Assembly: GCF_047495875.1 (NCBI RefSeq) | Contig: NC_092463.1 | Coordinates: 9,372,622 to 9,436,621 of the forward strand | Reading direction: 5' to 3' | Length of the DNA stretch: 64,000 nucleotides | From: Pithys albifrons albifrons | Lineage: Eukaryota; Chordata; Aves; Passeriformes; Thamnophilidae | Part shown: piece by piece, positions 35,301 to 47,600 of the stretch | Numbering within the stretch: the stretch's first letter is position 1 | How the letters are laid out: the number at the start of each line of letters is the position of its first letter | Position numbers and translations under genes: made by a program | Notes under the pieces: generated by a model | Told to the model about the DNA's origin: nothing | Seen by the model: only the letters and a program-made list of their open reading frames with translations | The model's database searches: none

Positions 35301-36352
35301 TCTCTGTTCTTAGTGTCATAGCACCTCTGATGCATGACTGTGGATAGTGTGTATTGGAGCCCTGTATTTTTCATGCAGCAGCTCAGAAGCTGGAAACCCC
35401 ATTCAGGGTATGGGAAACCTGGATTCAACTTCTTTCCAAATACAAACCCACATCTCTTATATACATGCTCTCACCATCAGAGTTATGGTACACATGTGGG
35501 AGCAGGGAATCTCAGTCTCTGCTGCTAAAGCCGTCTTGTTTGGCCTTGAATAATTAAATATTTATTGAGTTAAAGAAGGAAAGAATGACTTTACAGCCTG
35601 GTGTTTGGGTGCTCCCTTGGGGGTGGCAGAAGTCTGCTCCTATCCTTGCTCCAATGAATACTTAATATGTAATACTTAAATATTCATTGGAGCAGTCACC
35701 GGGAACAGAGTCTCTCATCTACCAGGTGAGTACCCTAATCACTCTGCTATAGCCACACACACACGCACACACACTTACTCACATAATCAATATTTGATTA
35801 TTCTGTGTAAAATGAAACAGGTTTAGGGAGACACAGCTCAGCTTAGGTTAGAGGTGGTTATAGCTTTAGCTGTGAGGGCTCTTCCTGTGGCACAACCAAG
35901 GAAACTGAACCCTATACTTGAAGAGATTTTTAACTCCAAGTGCAGTTTTTGTCCATAAGAGCACTTCCAAAGACTTAACAGTGACATCACATCAGAAGAG
36001 AAAAACATTAAACAACTAGCTGGTTTGGTAGCACCTAGCCAAGAAAGACCTGGAAAAAGAAGTACTTTTACCAAATTTACCAGACTTTAATACCTTATGG
36101 AAATCAAAGGTACACAGTGTCAGAAGAAATAATGCGTTCTCTCCTCAGACAGAAACCTGGCATTAACATATCATGACAACAGCTGGAAACCTACCAAACT
36201 GATAGCTGGGAAATTATATGACCTTTAAAAGAACTCATTTGTAAAAAGCTTCAGGAACTGGACACAGGGACTTCATCGCCCATCAAAAGATAACTTACCA
36301 GCAGCTCCTCTGCACAAGGGTCAGAAGGTGGAACTGGACATATCTGAGACAT
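29140..36352 (-). CDS. NRAC: NRAC/C14orf180-like single-pass membrane protein (three coding exons)
   Basis: - strand exons 36352-36299, 33981-33858 and 29342-29140 join to 381 nt, or 126 residues, with GT-AG introns and matching phases. The order is: an N-terminus rich in P and acidic residues (1-18); a basic middle (19-59) with SILR at 27-30 and RVRF at 48-51; a valine codon split across the second junction (60); one transmembrane helix at about 66-89 (SGLTVFLWLSFCAVLILAVS); and an amphipathic, basic C-tail ending WTWFMKQ. There is no signal peptide. The gene is convergent with TMEM179, exactly as human C14orf180 (nutritionally regulated adipose- and cardiac-enriched protein, about 160 residues) is with human TMEM179, so I infer orthology. 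I could not align the sequences. SILR plus RVRF suggests PP1 binding (inference). The start is uncertain: an in-frame ATG at 36,385 would add 11 residues, and further 5' exons are possible. Confidence 0.82.
29343..33857 (-). other. NRAC-like intron 2
   Basis: A 4.5-kb intron on the - strand, donor GTATGC and acceptor cattcag. The non-repetitive AT-rich tract at about 30,130-30,310 may be conserved non-coding sequence. A 98-codon open frame at 31,373-31,077 (-) has an acceptor-like upstream sequence but no donor in the right phase. Confidence 0.7.
33858..33981 (-). CDS. NRAC: NRAC-like middle coding exon with SILR and RVRF motifs
   Basis: 124 nt, phase 0 in and phase 1 out. It reads TDDSSYPASILRKRP, then a short linker, then EKRKVERRVRFREPEVIEY. 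The acceptor is atcaactctttag and the donor GTATGC. An alternative acceptor four bases downstream (gacag) would break the frame with the upstream exon. The SILR and RVRF motifs are 17 residues apart in a strongly basic, probably disordered segment immediately N-terminal to the membrane helix. Confidence 0.85.
35589..35752. repeat. 164-bp near-palindrome with tRNA-like arms
   Basis: The core arms 35,647-35,665 and 35,676-35,694 match at 18 of 19 positions around a 10-base spacer. The similarity extends outward at roughly 70 percent, so the left flank (cagcctggtgtttgggtgct...) is matched by the reverse complement of the right flank (...ggtgagtaccctaatcactc). Each arm resembles the 5' half of a tRNA-derived SINE head (GTGG/TTAGGGTRCTCACCTGG type). 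The family is not identified; it may be an ancient palindromic repeat. Confidence 0.7.
35754..35774. repeat. CA dinucleotide microsatellite
   Basis: A CA run with one interruption (acacgcac), directly abutting the right edge of the near-palindrome. Confidence 0.9.
36299..36352 (-). CDS. NRAC: NRAC-like first identified coding exon
   Basis: 18 codons from ATG to the donor, reading MSQICPVPPSDPCAEELL, then GTAAGT on the - strand. It exits in phase 0, which matches the acceptor at 33,981. The ATG context is weak (T at -3). The same frame stays open upstream through another ATG at 36,385 (adding MWEASCWHPEY) and beyond, so either ATG may be the start, or this may be an internal exon with an acceptor further upstream. 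Confidence 0.6.
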
Positions 36353-36594
36353 GTATTCTGGATGCCAACATGAAGCCTCCCACATGAAGCTTTGGAGGGA
36401 AAACCACTTGCTCCAGAAAATGAGAAGGACTACGGAAAAGTGTCTGGAGATCCCTCAGCAGTGAGGATGGAGCAGGCAGCACCACCGAGCAGATGGGAAC
36501 AGCAACAATGACAGAGGAGTGGAAAGAAGAGTTTCCGCCCTTCATACCAGTGTTGGTGTGGGAAGGATGACGCTACATGAAGTGTACTCAGTAG

Positions 36595-36604
36595 CCAAAA
36601 ATAG
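36595..36604 (-). promoter_or_regulatory. CArG/MEF2-like box upstream of the NRAC-like gene
   Basis: CTATTTTTGG on the - strand, one mismatch from the SRF CArG consensus CC(A/T)6GG and one from a MEF2 box. It is about 240 bases upstream of the proposed start. Because NRAC is described as cardiac-enriched, such a site would make sense, but single matches are common by chance. Confidence 0.25.
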
Positions 36605-39600
36605 CACAGAGTGATAATACTGATTGTGCAGCTGGGAAGCAGGGCTTTCCTAGCAACAGGAAAGAGTCTGAATGGAGCAAATCACAGATAAACACCTACC
36701 TTTTTATTTTTATTTTTTTGCATAAATGTGAAATTGAGGCTGCTTTTTTGTCATAATTGCTACATTTCTGTGAAGCATGTTGATCTCCTTTCCAAAATCC
36801 AATCCCAGTCTCAAAAATCTTGCAAGTGGGATTGCTTTTAATCCCTCAAAATACATGGGTAAAGCCATCAGGAAATTATGTAGATATAGTGGGATCACAT
36901 ATATTTTTCCAGGTGGTTGTATGGATTCTCCCATGGCATGCTCAGACTGGCCCTTGTTCTCCACCTACCCAGTGGAGAGAAGGTTGCAAGATGCTTACGT
37001 TGACAGTAGAAACCAGAGAGCACAGCAGCTCTGTGGATTACGCTGTTTTAACTTTCTTTCAGGGATTTGGGGAATGGGCTGGGATCCCCTCCCAGAGAAA
37101 ACCAGGTCAACACAGCAGAGGAGGCATCTGTGGCTGATGTAGGGCCAGCAGACCCTTCAAGACTTGCTGCCCTCCTGCAGCTCAGCCTCTGCACAAGTCT
37201 GCTATCCTTGAGTCCCGCCCTTCTCAGTAGTGACCTCAGTATCAACATGGAGAAAAAGAGATTTTCCTGGTCTAGGGCTCTTCACTGAATGCACCATATC
37301 TAAAAGCCACTGGGAGACAGTTACCTTACCTTCTCTTTCCTGTACATTGGGGTGATGGAGGGCTTGTCCTCATGCTGAGATTGGCTCACAGCTGCAGAAC
37401 TTGTGGAGTGCTTTTGAAATCCCCTCTCTTGGTGTGTCCTGAAAGTGTTTCACAGAAGTTATTTTGGAATATCTAAGCTGGCATTTGGCTGGGAAAAGAC
37501 ATTCTTCAAACTTTTGTTAATAACAGATTCTAGACAGAAAGGTGACAAATCCTATCAAACATGGTCCCTGGCTTCTCTGCTTCCTCCTTCTTCCTATTGT
37601 GGTAATCACTTGCTATAATTAATGCGAGACGGAATTTAACGGCCTGCTTTGGCCAGCAGGACTGATGGAGGTGTGAAGAGGGAAGTCAAACTCTAGTTTT
37701 CATCTTCATCTTCTTCATTGTCCCATTTATTTTTACTAGTGTCACTCAGCAAGGCACATAAGACAAGGCTCTTATTCCTGCAGAGAGCAGCAGTGAGCTC
37801 ATAAATTTTTAGACCTGAATGAAAAATCTTGTTCATGTCTTTTTCGTTGAATCTGGTTTTCTTAAAAGAAAGGTCTCACAATTTTCTAAGCAATGGCTCA
37901 AAAACTTTTTGGTTAAAACAAACAAAAACAAACAAACACGTGCAGAAAAGTCAATGGCATTAGTTGTTTTCAAGAAATAGACATAAAGAGACAATTTATA
38001 ATTTTTGATGCCAGAAAAAAAATTCTTTTCAGTTCTAGAGTCCCCTTAAATGTAAACAAATTTTCTGTTCATGCGACAGAAAAATAATGGGATAGCTTTT
38101 AAATGTTTTCATGAAAGATTGTTATCTAAATGCCAGGAAAGATCATTTCATAGTGCCATTCTCACTTTTATCCCACAATGTATTAATTATATTGATAGTA
38201 ATGGTTATAAATGCTTGAATAATTAATAGTTACCTGGACACTCAAGTTCCAGTGCATAAAGATGTCAGGAATTCAAATCTCACAACAGGTACAGCTCCAT
38301 TCCTACTAAGTGCTTTTGATTGCAGTCTAACAACCTAAAATTGGTTATATGTTAGGAATAAAACATAGCTTAATGCATGAAATAAAATATTCCAGGAAAA
38401 TAACTTCACTAGCCTCTGAAATCATTGGTAATAAATAATAGTTATGGTAGTGGGATGATTTCTGTATTGGAAGCTAGAAGAATTTCCTTTAACATTGCCC
38501 TTCTTTTTAAAGTAATTTTTTGTCTAAGCTTTGATCTCATTTCATGCAACATATGTCAGAAGTAAAGCTGGACAAATAATTAATAAATGAATTATTTAGC
38601 TTGTGAGTGTCACCTCTATTTCTTTCAGCTAATTGTTCACAAATAGATAGTGACTTTTGTGAATGTATTCATTATTCAGATTTATTCAGTGGATAATTGC
38701 TGGGAGTAATTCTTTGTCTGTAGATTGCTTGGAAGCATTTTGCTGTGAACATTTAATAGTAAAAATCTATCCAGGCTTTCAATACAAGACAAACTAAAAT
38801 TATCTATAACTACTGATGCAGTCCTTAAACACGAACAATATACTGCAATCTTAAAGAGCAACATCAACATTTCCAGAAAGAAGGCCACTACTTTCCATGG
38901 TACACAGGAGGGAAGGCAATGACATTTCAATTCTCTGTGTAGCACCAATGTTGAATGGTGCCTATTGTATATGCAAATAAGTTTTTACAAGAAAAGGGTT
39001 GCTTAAGTGTTTGCTCAGCAGAAAAACAAGACAAGACTGAACAAAACATGATTGACTTCCCAGAGAATAAATATGAACAGTGCACACAAAGGAATTAACT
39101 GCATAGCCAGTATTTTTTGTGCAATACCCCAGTGGAAGATGTCTGGAAATAAACATAACATGATAAAACAATTTTACACTCATAGGATAGCTGTGTAACC
39201 ATCTGAACTCTTTTTCCATTTCCTTCTGCAGGAATAAATATTTTAGACAAGCAAAGTACTTTGTAAATGATGCCTTTGTGAGGATTAGTCTGGCCCAGTT
39301 CAATTATTCTGAAACCTAGCAATTTTCTCATATCATTGAATCTGGTTTTATTGCAAATAGGGTCATAGAAATAGTTACTCATTGCAATAATGGACTTCGT
39401 TTATCTTAACTATTAAGACTTCCAGTAGGTTTACACACACGTATATATTCAATATTTATGGATATGCACAGCACATATATATTAATAATGAAGTAACTTT
39501 ATCTCCAACAATCTGAAAACAAAATCACGTAATACCATACAGTGTGGGGTGCAGTGGTAACTGGAAGCAGCATATCAGGATAACAAAACAGAAAAGAAAT

Positions 39601-40561
39601 AAATAAATTAGAGAGGAGTCTTCCATATCTTCCTCAACTTCCAGAGTGTCAATTGAGCCTTTGTTCAATATTCCACCTTTCGTGGTTCTGCGTACTCCTG
39701 ATTAATAATTTAGAGATGCACCTTTTGGAAGCAAGGTAAGTTTTGTATTTGTTAAGAGTGATTTTCCACTAGTCAGGGAGCACATCAAGAAATAAAAAGG
39801 CAAATTGACCCACAGAATATAATTAGCTTTTTCTGCCTCTGGAGAAACAGATTTACCACTGAAAGCTGTGGGACACCCAGGAGGTGTCATATGGCACCAT
39901 TTCTGCTCTTCAACCTTCCAGTAAAGAAAGCACTGTATAAATCTCAGCCTTAAGGCAAAAATCAGCTCTTTGGGCTGCATGTTTCAATTCCACATCCTGA
40001 AAGGTCACGATTAATCTGTTTTTTGGTGATCACTGCAAAATTGGGTGCTTTGATAAAGTTCAGGGGGGAAAAACAGAGCAACAAGAAAGCATAATGGAGA
40101 CAGAGCACTGAATGGGAAGATGCTCTGATAACATTTTCTGTGTGTAGCTATCCAGTCTGAAAGCAATCAATTTTCCTTTCTCTGTATCTGTTAATTCCTG
40201 TGAAGCCCAGAGATCTGTGTATCCAGGTGTATTTTTCACCATGGAAGGGCAGTTGTGGTCAGAAAAATGTGCAGGAGCAGCAGTCCCTGTGGTGCCCCAG
40301 GTGGTTTTCCCCTCAGTGAAACCTTCTCTTTACCCATTAGATATTACTACCCTGTGCTGGAAGTTCTCATGGACACACAGATCTCTAAGTTCCCCTTTGA
40401 TGCAGGTGGGCTGACCTGGAGCCATTCATTCAGGAACTGTCGGCCTGGATTGCTAACCTTTGCAAAAATTAATTAGGGATGGTATTATCACATGTAGACA
40501 TCTGATCCATCACAACAGAAATAATTTCTGAAGGCAGAGCCATGGCTTTATATGTGGATGT
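36605..40561. other. Gene-poor sequence
   Basis: No supported exon on either strand. The block from about 37,700 to 39,500 is AT-rich, without recognisable repeats, and resembles ordinary non-coding unique sequence. Confidence 0.55.
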
Positions 40562-41060
40562 AGAATCACAGAATAAGTTGGAAAAGACCTTTAAGTTCAC
40601 TGAGTTCAACTGTTAACTGAGTACTGCCAAACTCACCAGTAAACCATGTCCCCAAGTGCCACATTTACATATCTTTTAAATACCTTCAGGGATGGTGACT
40701 CAACCACATGCCTGAGCAGCCTGTTCCAGTGCTAGACAACCCTTTCTGTGAAGAAATTTTTCCTAATATCCAATTTAAACCTCCCATGATGCAACCTAAG
40801 GCCATTTCCTCTTGTTCTATTGCTTGTTACTTGGGTGAAGAGCCCTACCCCCATCTGGCTGCAATCTCTTTTCAGGTAGCTATAGAGAGTGAGCCTCATT
40901 TTCTACAATTTAAATCTGGCTTCCCTAGCTGCTCCTCTTAAGACCCCTCCACAGCTCCATTCCTGTTCCCTACACACACTCTAGCACCTCTAGCCCAAAC
41001 TGAACACAAGATTCAAGGTGTGGCCTCACCACTGCTGAGTGCAGGGGAACCATGTAGCTC
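40562..41060 (-). mobile_element. CR1 LINE, 3' portion, antisense
   Basis: On the + strand the element begins with the reversed tail (agaatcacagaat...) and continues through 'ggatggtgactcaaccac', 'cagcctgttccagtgctaga' and 'aggtgtggcctcaccactg', all standard reverse-complement CR1 landmarks. At about 500 bp this is the longest CR1 copy in the window. It is 5'-truncated and has no intact reverse-transcriptase frame. Confidence 0.93.
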
Positions 41061-44000
41061 TTCTGGAGCTGTGGCACCAGTTTCAAATCCACAGTGTGCA
41101 CAGGTCTGTACTGTGTTTGAATTGGGCTCTTTTCTAAGGCAAAGATACAAGCACTGAGCAGAAGTGCTGCAGGGTTTTGCAATACAGTGAGAACATCCCC
41201 CCTGCAGGGCTCAGCAAATTCTTCTCTGTTTGAACTGACTGGAAGTGATTTAACTCTGTTGAGGAACCTGGTCTCCATACATCCCTGACATGAATCCATT
41301 GACTTATAAAAGGCATAGTTCTGTCTCCATTTCTTAAAATTGCCTCTCTTATTCAAGTGTCTTTCCGGGTAGATGTTACAAATAACCACAGAGGACTTGT
41401 GATGGTATAAAGGAAACACAGAATTTTTGGCTGCTGAAATGAACTTTGTAAATAATTACAGAATGATTCCACATCCATTTCATAATTAGACTCCTGAGAT
41501 TGCAGCCAAGCTATTATTTGTGATTCAACATGCATTTTTATTTTAGAAAGGTCCCATAGCCATTAGCTTTATTCCACTTGAGGTTTTCTAATTTGTTCTG
41601 ATCATCCTGTCACTGAGATCTTAAATGTAAAGCATGTATTGATCAAATCAGAGTTACCAAGTAACCAAATGCTAATATCTACTGTTGGCTCACTGAATCC
41701 AAATCAGCCAGTCCCGTTGATGTGGGAGGTGGGAGGTCGACAGGGCTGGAGTGAGTGAGGTCATTCTGAGTTAGATTTTGTCACACACTTATTACATTTT
41801 TGGAACAAAAAGGAGTGGAACCAGAACCTAAAGCATTTGGGCTACTGCTGATGTCATGGCTGCTGCCAACCATGAGATGAACAAGAAGGAAGAACCTACT
41901 GCCAGCAGGAGGACCTGTGAGCTGGCATAAAAAAGACATGTAAAGAAAACCCCTTAGGAACAGAGAAAGTGGAATTTACTTCAGGAGTTCCATTTTAGTT
42001 GTAATCTCTTTTTGCTCACTGTTGTGTTGATGGGGGTTTTCTGCCCATTTTACCAGGTGAGCTTTGACCTGAGAAGAAATCCAGCTAGGATGACTGCAGG
42101 ATGTAGCCTCAAAAGGGGATTAGTGGTTTTGTCTAAATCCCAGATATCAAAAGACTCCAATTGACTGTCTTTCCTTAAAGGATTTTAGAAACCTGGGAGC
42201 CATTAATGCCAAACTGGCCCTGAGAAGGGCAGCAAGTGGGACTGACAGCAAAGGGAAGAAGCTAAGGGAATTCCAAAGCACTTACACATGGGTATTGCTA
42301 TATAAGGTGATTTGAAGGCACTGATGCTCTTGAGCTCCTTTTGCAGTGTCACCTTGGAAGCGGATTAGATTAGATTAATGACATAAAAGAAGAACAGAAA
42401 AATGGAGAAAAGAGCAGACTGAAGTATAAGAAAAGCCCAAATAAGTAAAAAAATGCATGAATTGGGAAGAGTTTGCGTGGTGATATTGGAGGATAATGAT
42501 TATAAAAAGCAAGTGGCAAATCCCTCTGTCATTGGCAGCCGCTTTACATTAATGTTAAGTCTTTTAATGATAGTATTTGTTTTTGTAATTAGTACATAAT
42601 TCTCTCTCCTCCAACTCTCCAAGCCCTGGAGACTGGTGATTTCAGAGTAAAACAAGTCAGTTTAACACAGAGTAATTGGTACAATTTCCAAAACTGGCTG
42701 AGTGCTGCTGTAGCCTATACTCAATTGCATCCCAATTTAAGCTGAGGCAAGGAAAATAAGCAAGGGAAAATTCAGGCAGAACATCAAAGAACACTTGTGG
42801 ACATCAGGCTATGCTGATAAGTCAGGTTGAAAACCAGTTATGTTTTGCACAGGCAAGAGGAAGATTTGAGTTGTGCTTTCATTCCAAAGCAGAGCATCCT
42901 TTGGCAATTCTGCAGGAGATTTGGAGAGTCCTGCTCACACCAAGACAATTTGTGTCCTACCATGGGGTAGCTGAGAGCAGGATGTGCTTTTGGAGTAGGG
43001 TGGGAAACCAGAGTCCAGCTGTGATCCCTGACAGGTTTGAATCAGCTCCTTCAAGTGCAATGCCCCTAGGATACAGATTGTTATTAGCTGCTTTGCAACA
43101 GCTCAGCTCTTTCTTCACCATTCTCTCCTTCATTCTTATTGAAAATTTGGTCCGGGAAAAGGAAACCTCTCAGCTTAAATTAGTAAGTTGTTCAGAATCA
43201 TCTCGGCTTCAGCAAATGCATTTCTTTCCAATGTGGAGCATTTTCATCAGCATATTTTTCATCATCTCAAATGCATGAGCCTTTCAATCAGTCTCCTCAA
43301 TGAAACAATGGAAATTACATTGCCTTTTCTTTTAAAGCCATACAAAAGCGAAGGCAAGGAATAAAGCTTCATGGGACAGCTGTGGAGACGCAGAATTAAT
43401 AACGTCTGAAGGAACGAGCATTGAAGCTGAGCTCTTGGTCTATTATGTGATTCTGAGGATGTGGCTGTTCTCTAACAGAGGTGAAACTTTCGAATACAGA
43501 GAGCTAGTTCCTGTCTTACATTCTCTCTTTCAATCATAATACCCACTCGAGCAAGCATTTCTGGGAGAAATATTGAGACTGGAGAGTTCTTATACTTCCT
43601 ACCTTGTGTTAGCATTTCTCCCTGTGTATTGGAAAGCTGGGAAAGTATTAGATCCTTTTTAAAGCATACCTGGCCAAAAGGCTCTTTCCAGCTCTAAAGT
43701 AAAGGTGATGGAAAGGTGATGCCACCACTCCTCTTTCCCAGAAGTTCTTTCCTATGTGTGCGACACCTCTGAGGCTGTAGACCTGAAACACCTTTTACTG
43801 ACACTCCTGCTTTTGGCAGCCTTCGTCACTTGCTGCGTGGATAGTTCCAGAGCTGGGAAAGTAGTGTCAATTTCTTTGATGGTATATTTGACACTCCAAA
43901 TCAAAAGGTTATTAGCAAGGGATGCTATAAGACATCTTTTCAGATAAGTTGCCTTATACTTGACTGTCATATTTTTTTTACAAGTCTCTCTTTTTTTTTT

Positions 44001-44533
44001 TTTTAACACCTAGTTGTTACCCACTCCACAATCCAATGCCACTGATTCCAGTTAAGAGCCCTGCATGTGGAACCCAGGCAGAATTTCACCTCTGCAACTC
44101 ACATCTATGGGACTGATAGATCTCCACTAAATGAGCAAAACTTATCTCTGCACTTTGTCAAATCTGCCTTTCTCCTTACAGCCCAAACAGAATATTACAG
44201 CAAATGGAAATTTGTTAGTCCAAATATAATGGCATTTCTATTTGGGTAAGTAAAGCAATAAGAAGCACAAAGACGAACCATGACAAAGTATTTTTGATCC
44301 CAAAACACAGATATCAAGTTTCTTGTGACCAAAGAAATAATTTCTGATTTTCTCTGTTTAAAGTATTGTTACTGTGAGGGGTAAAATCTGAATGCAAGAT
44401 TGGCACTCTCTTGTCTTGAGCTATGGCTCCACTGGCTTCTGCCAAAAGGATAAGTAATTTCACTGTCACATTCTTACTGCCTGGACTGGCTTATTAGAAG
44501 TGGTGAATTTCCAGGTTTTTTGGCACCTGAAAT
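41061..44533. other. Gene-poor sequence
   Basis: No supported exon. A 155-codon + strand frame at 42,811-43,278 has no recognisable domain. The AT-rich stretch around 42,500-42,610 is non-repetitive and may be conserved non-coding sequence. Confidence 0.5.
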
Positions 44534-44601
44534 CTACTGACTAATATACTCTGCCTACTGAATAATATACTCTGAATAATCTACTGAGTAATATACTCTG
44601 C
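44534..44601 (+). repeat. Three-copy 21-bp tandem repeat
   Basis: Units at 44,534-44,554, 44,555-44,575 and 44,581-44,601 share the pattern CTACTGA(n)TAATATACTCTG. The third is separated by a 5-bp ATAAT insert that repeats the unit's internal motif. Divergence between units is one to three bases. Confidence 0.9.
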
Positions 44602-47600
44602 TTGCAGCACATAAGTGAAGAAAGTATCTGTCTACATCACACTTCCTTCTCTTTACATGAATTTCACTCACATTCAGCCATCTCTGCACAACAACACCTG
44701 ATTCCCATTTCTAAAGCGCAGTAGCCAGCCTTCTCACCTGCTCCACCAGCCTCAGGCTGTACTGGGTGGCTTTGCCTGTCATTTGTCATGGTGGCAGCAA
44801 ATGCTGCAGACCTATTTGCAGCCTGCTTGCCAGACTGTGATGAGTGAGCCAGGTGTTGGGTGCCTCTCCTGTTACAGATAGGTGGCTATATTGCAAAAGA
44901 CACGCTTTCTTAAAACTCACAAATTTTCTGTGGGTGCAAAACGTCCCTTAGCTAAAGCACGTACAAAAAGCACATTGATGTTAGAAGGGGAGAGGAGTTC
45001 TTTAAACTCACTCATAGGAAGGTGACTCCTGGAGCCACCACTCTTGTCATGTCTTTCAGGAGGATTTAATGTGAGCTAGCATCAGTGTTACAGGCTAATC
45101 AAAGCTGAGGGTTTTGCATGGCAAATGGGCTAGCACAGGAGAGGAAAAGTCAGTGTATCAGACATCTCCCAGGCCTCCAAGCCATCTGCTTACCCATTTT
45201 ACAAAACTGCGGCTGAAGATATCTTGGGGATGAATTCTCCCAAATTTGGTTCTGCTCAACAGTACATGCACTGGTAATTCTGGCCCTCCTATCTGAAATC
45301 TTTCCTTTGTTTGGTTCCCAAAAATTAAAGTAGCTGCTCCAGGATGAATATACAGAACTATGCAAATTCAGGTATTTGTCAAAACCTTCTATTACAAAAC
45401 TTTCCTCTCTGAATAATGACTCATTCACTCTAGGGGCTTTATCTGAGCAAAATGGAGTTAAATTCCAAGGTTTGAGAATGTCATTAGGAAGGGAACACAG
45501 AGCTTTCCTGATGATCCACACCATGTTAGATCAGACCTCCTTTGTGGAGGTAAAGAGGGTTGTTTGGGAACTGAAATGTTGTCTGTCTTGTTTTCAGCAT
45601 TCATGAAAAAATGAGCTCTAGGGGAACAGGTCATCATATTGCTTTTATACTGATTCAATTCTAAAATGTCTGCTAAGAGATTTTATTGCAGCTCCTAATA
45701 AGGGTTACTGTAGTTCTTAAATAATGTGCTCATATTCATAAGTTTTGTTTAAGATCAGAGCTGTACAAGAGCTACAGATACTGGTAAAGAGACTGTTCCT
45801 TACCTGAAGTCTGTATAAATTGAAGGACCAATGCCACTTTACAACAGAACAAAGATTTGGCCCACAGTTTTCAGAGAGGCTGAATATACAACATAAGGCA
45901 AAAGAAGCCAAGAAGCTGCAGCGTTTTGACAGAAACAGGTTAGGCAGTTTAATGATAGAGGCTCTCTGCACACTGGCCTATGCAGGCAAGAACACACAAC
46001 CTTTTTTTAGACGTACCTTTGGTCACAATGAAAAACGTAGGCAGCATCTCACACTGACATGTCTAGCTTGGGAGGCCTGCTCAGAAAAATCCTTCATCAG
46101 AGCAGCAGCTGTCTCGTTCCCCAGAGTAAATTCCTTTAAAGCTGTCAAAGATGCTGTAATCAGACTAGGTCATCAAAACCGGTCCTCCTGAGGACTGGAA
46201 ATAAGATCCAGAGATGAGCATTCAGCTACATGGGCAAGGTCTAAAACGCTAAAGTTTCCATTGAAATTAAATGAAGAGACTGTAATTGCTGTGAAAGAAA
46301 AGTGAAGCAATCACTGGGAGAGCCGGAAAGCTTTCAAACCACCTCCCGAAGTGATGCTGGCTGGAAAGCAGGGATCTATGTACTGCATAACAGAGTCTGA
46401 TAACAGAGCACAGCTTTTACCAGGAAACCAACTTCAATAACTACGGGAGCATTTCCCTATGTGTCTCCTGGAGCTAAGGCAAATTTTAATTGAGATTTTG
46501 CCACATAGTTGAATAGTTTTATTAGCAGGTTAAATAAAGAAGGTTAATAAAGTAATAAAAATGGATTCTTTGCCTTCTTGTTTTCAAAACACAAAGCTGT
46601 GGTCAATATGTTTAATAATTTGTAAATAGAGTGGAACAAAGCACAAATAGCCATGGTGACCATGAAGAGGGGATTGCTGTGAGATTGCATCCTCCCTTGC
46701 ACTTGTGCTTGCATTAGCAGTTTTGCAGTTTACATAAACTCTTTGTCAGGAAGGTAAAGCAAATGGACTGAGTTCCACTCTGGGCCAATGTTTACTATTG
46801 TTACTGGAGATACATCTGGGATAAATTTGGCCTGGATTTGACTAAACTCAGTCTTGGATAAAATGGAAGGGTATCGGTGTATTTCATTTTATCTCTATTT
46901 ACAGTATATTGTTTACAATGTCTCTGATTTGAGGTGATTGATCCTTGCCTGAGGAATAGTATCAGAGTAAACAGATCAAAACTTGTCCTTGGTGCTTCTC
47001 CAGTGCTCTGGCATTACACCAGATACTGGTTCCCAGCTCTTTCCTAGTCCTCAAATGAAAAAGAAATAAATTTAGAAAATCATCACCTTGCATGTTGTGA
47101 ATGTTCTTATACCTACAGAAAGAGAAATAAAGAGCCTCTCTCCTAAGCAGGACTAGCTGGGGGAAATCACTGCTGAGCTGCCCATGTGGGAGCAGGCAGT
47201 GCTCTGGCTGCTGTGGTGGGCATGGGAGAGGGGATGGGAAGCATGCCAGGCTGCCTAAACTGAAAAGGGCAGCCAGTATTTGAGGGGAGGAATCTCTGGA
47301 GAAAAGGAGAAAAAAAATGAAGGTAATATGCTCTGATGAGCTTGTGAAAAATGATAATTGGAGGAGAAGTTGCTGAAGCACAGAAAAGATGGAGGTGTGT
47401 CATGGATGCATGAGGATGTCTGAAACAGGGAGACACTGGAACAGCAAGTCATGAGGAAAGCTGGTGCACACAAGAAGTGGGCAGCAGTCCCAGCAGGTGG
47501 ATCATGAGTGATATTATGTGTGCCCAAGTGTCCAAGAATATTTCATTCAACTGCCTCTGTACTGTTTTTCTCATCTATCAAAATGGGAAACAGGCACCAG

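Larger units (their letters stand above)
33982..36298 (-). other. NRAC-like intron 1
   Basis: A 2.3-kb intron on the - strand with a consensus donor GTAAGT (36,298-36,293). It contains the tRNA-like near-palindrome at 35,589-35,752 and a CA repeat. Confidence 0.7.

Noticed and set aside
40970..41419. 149-codon - strand frame
   Set aside because: Its final part is the reading of the CR1 element at 40,562-41,060 and the rest is unremarkable; not a host gene.
42811..43278. 155-codon + strand frame
   Set aside because: No recognisable domain, no convincing splice sites in phase, and hydrophobic low-complexity composition at the end. Treated as chance.
45820..46191. 123-codon + strand frame rich in Lys/Arg
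   Set aside because: No family resemblance and no supporting splice or promoter signal.
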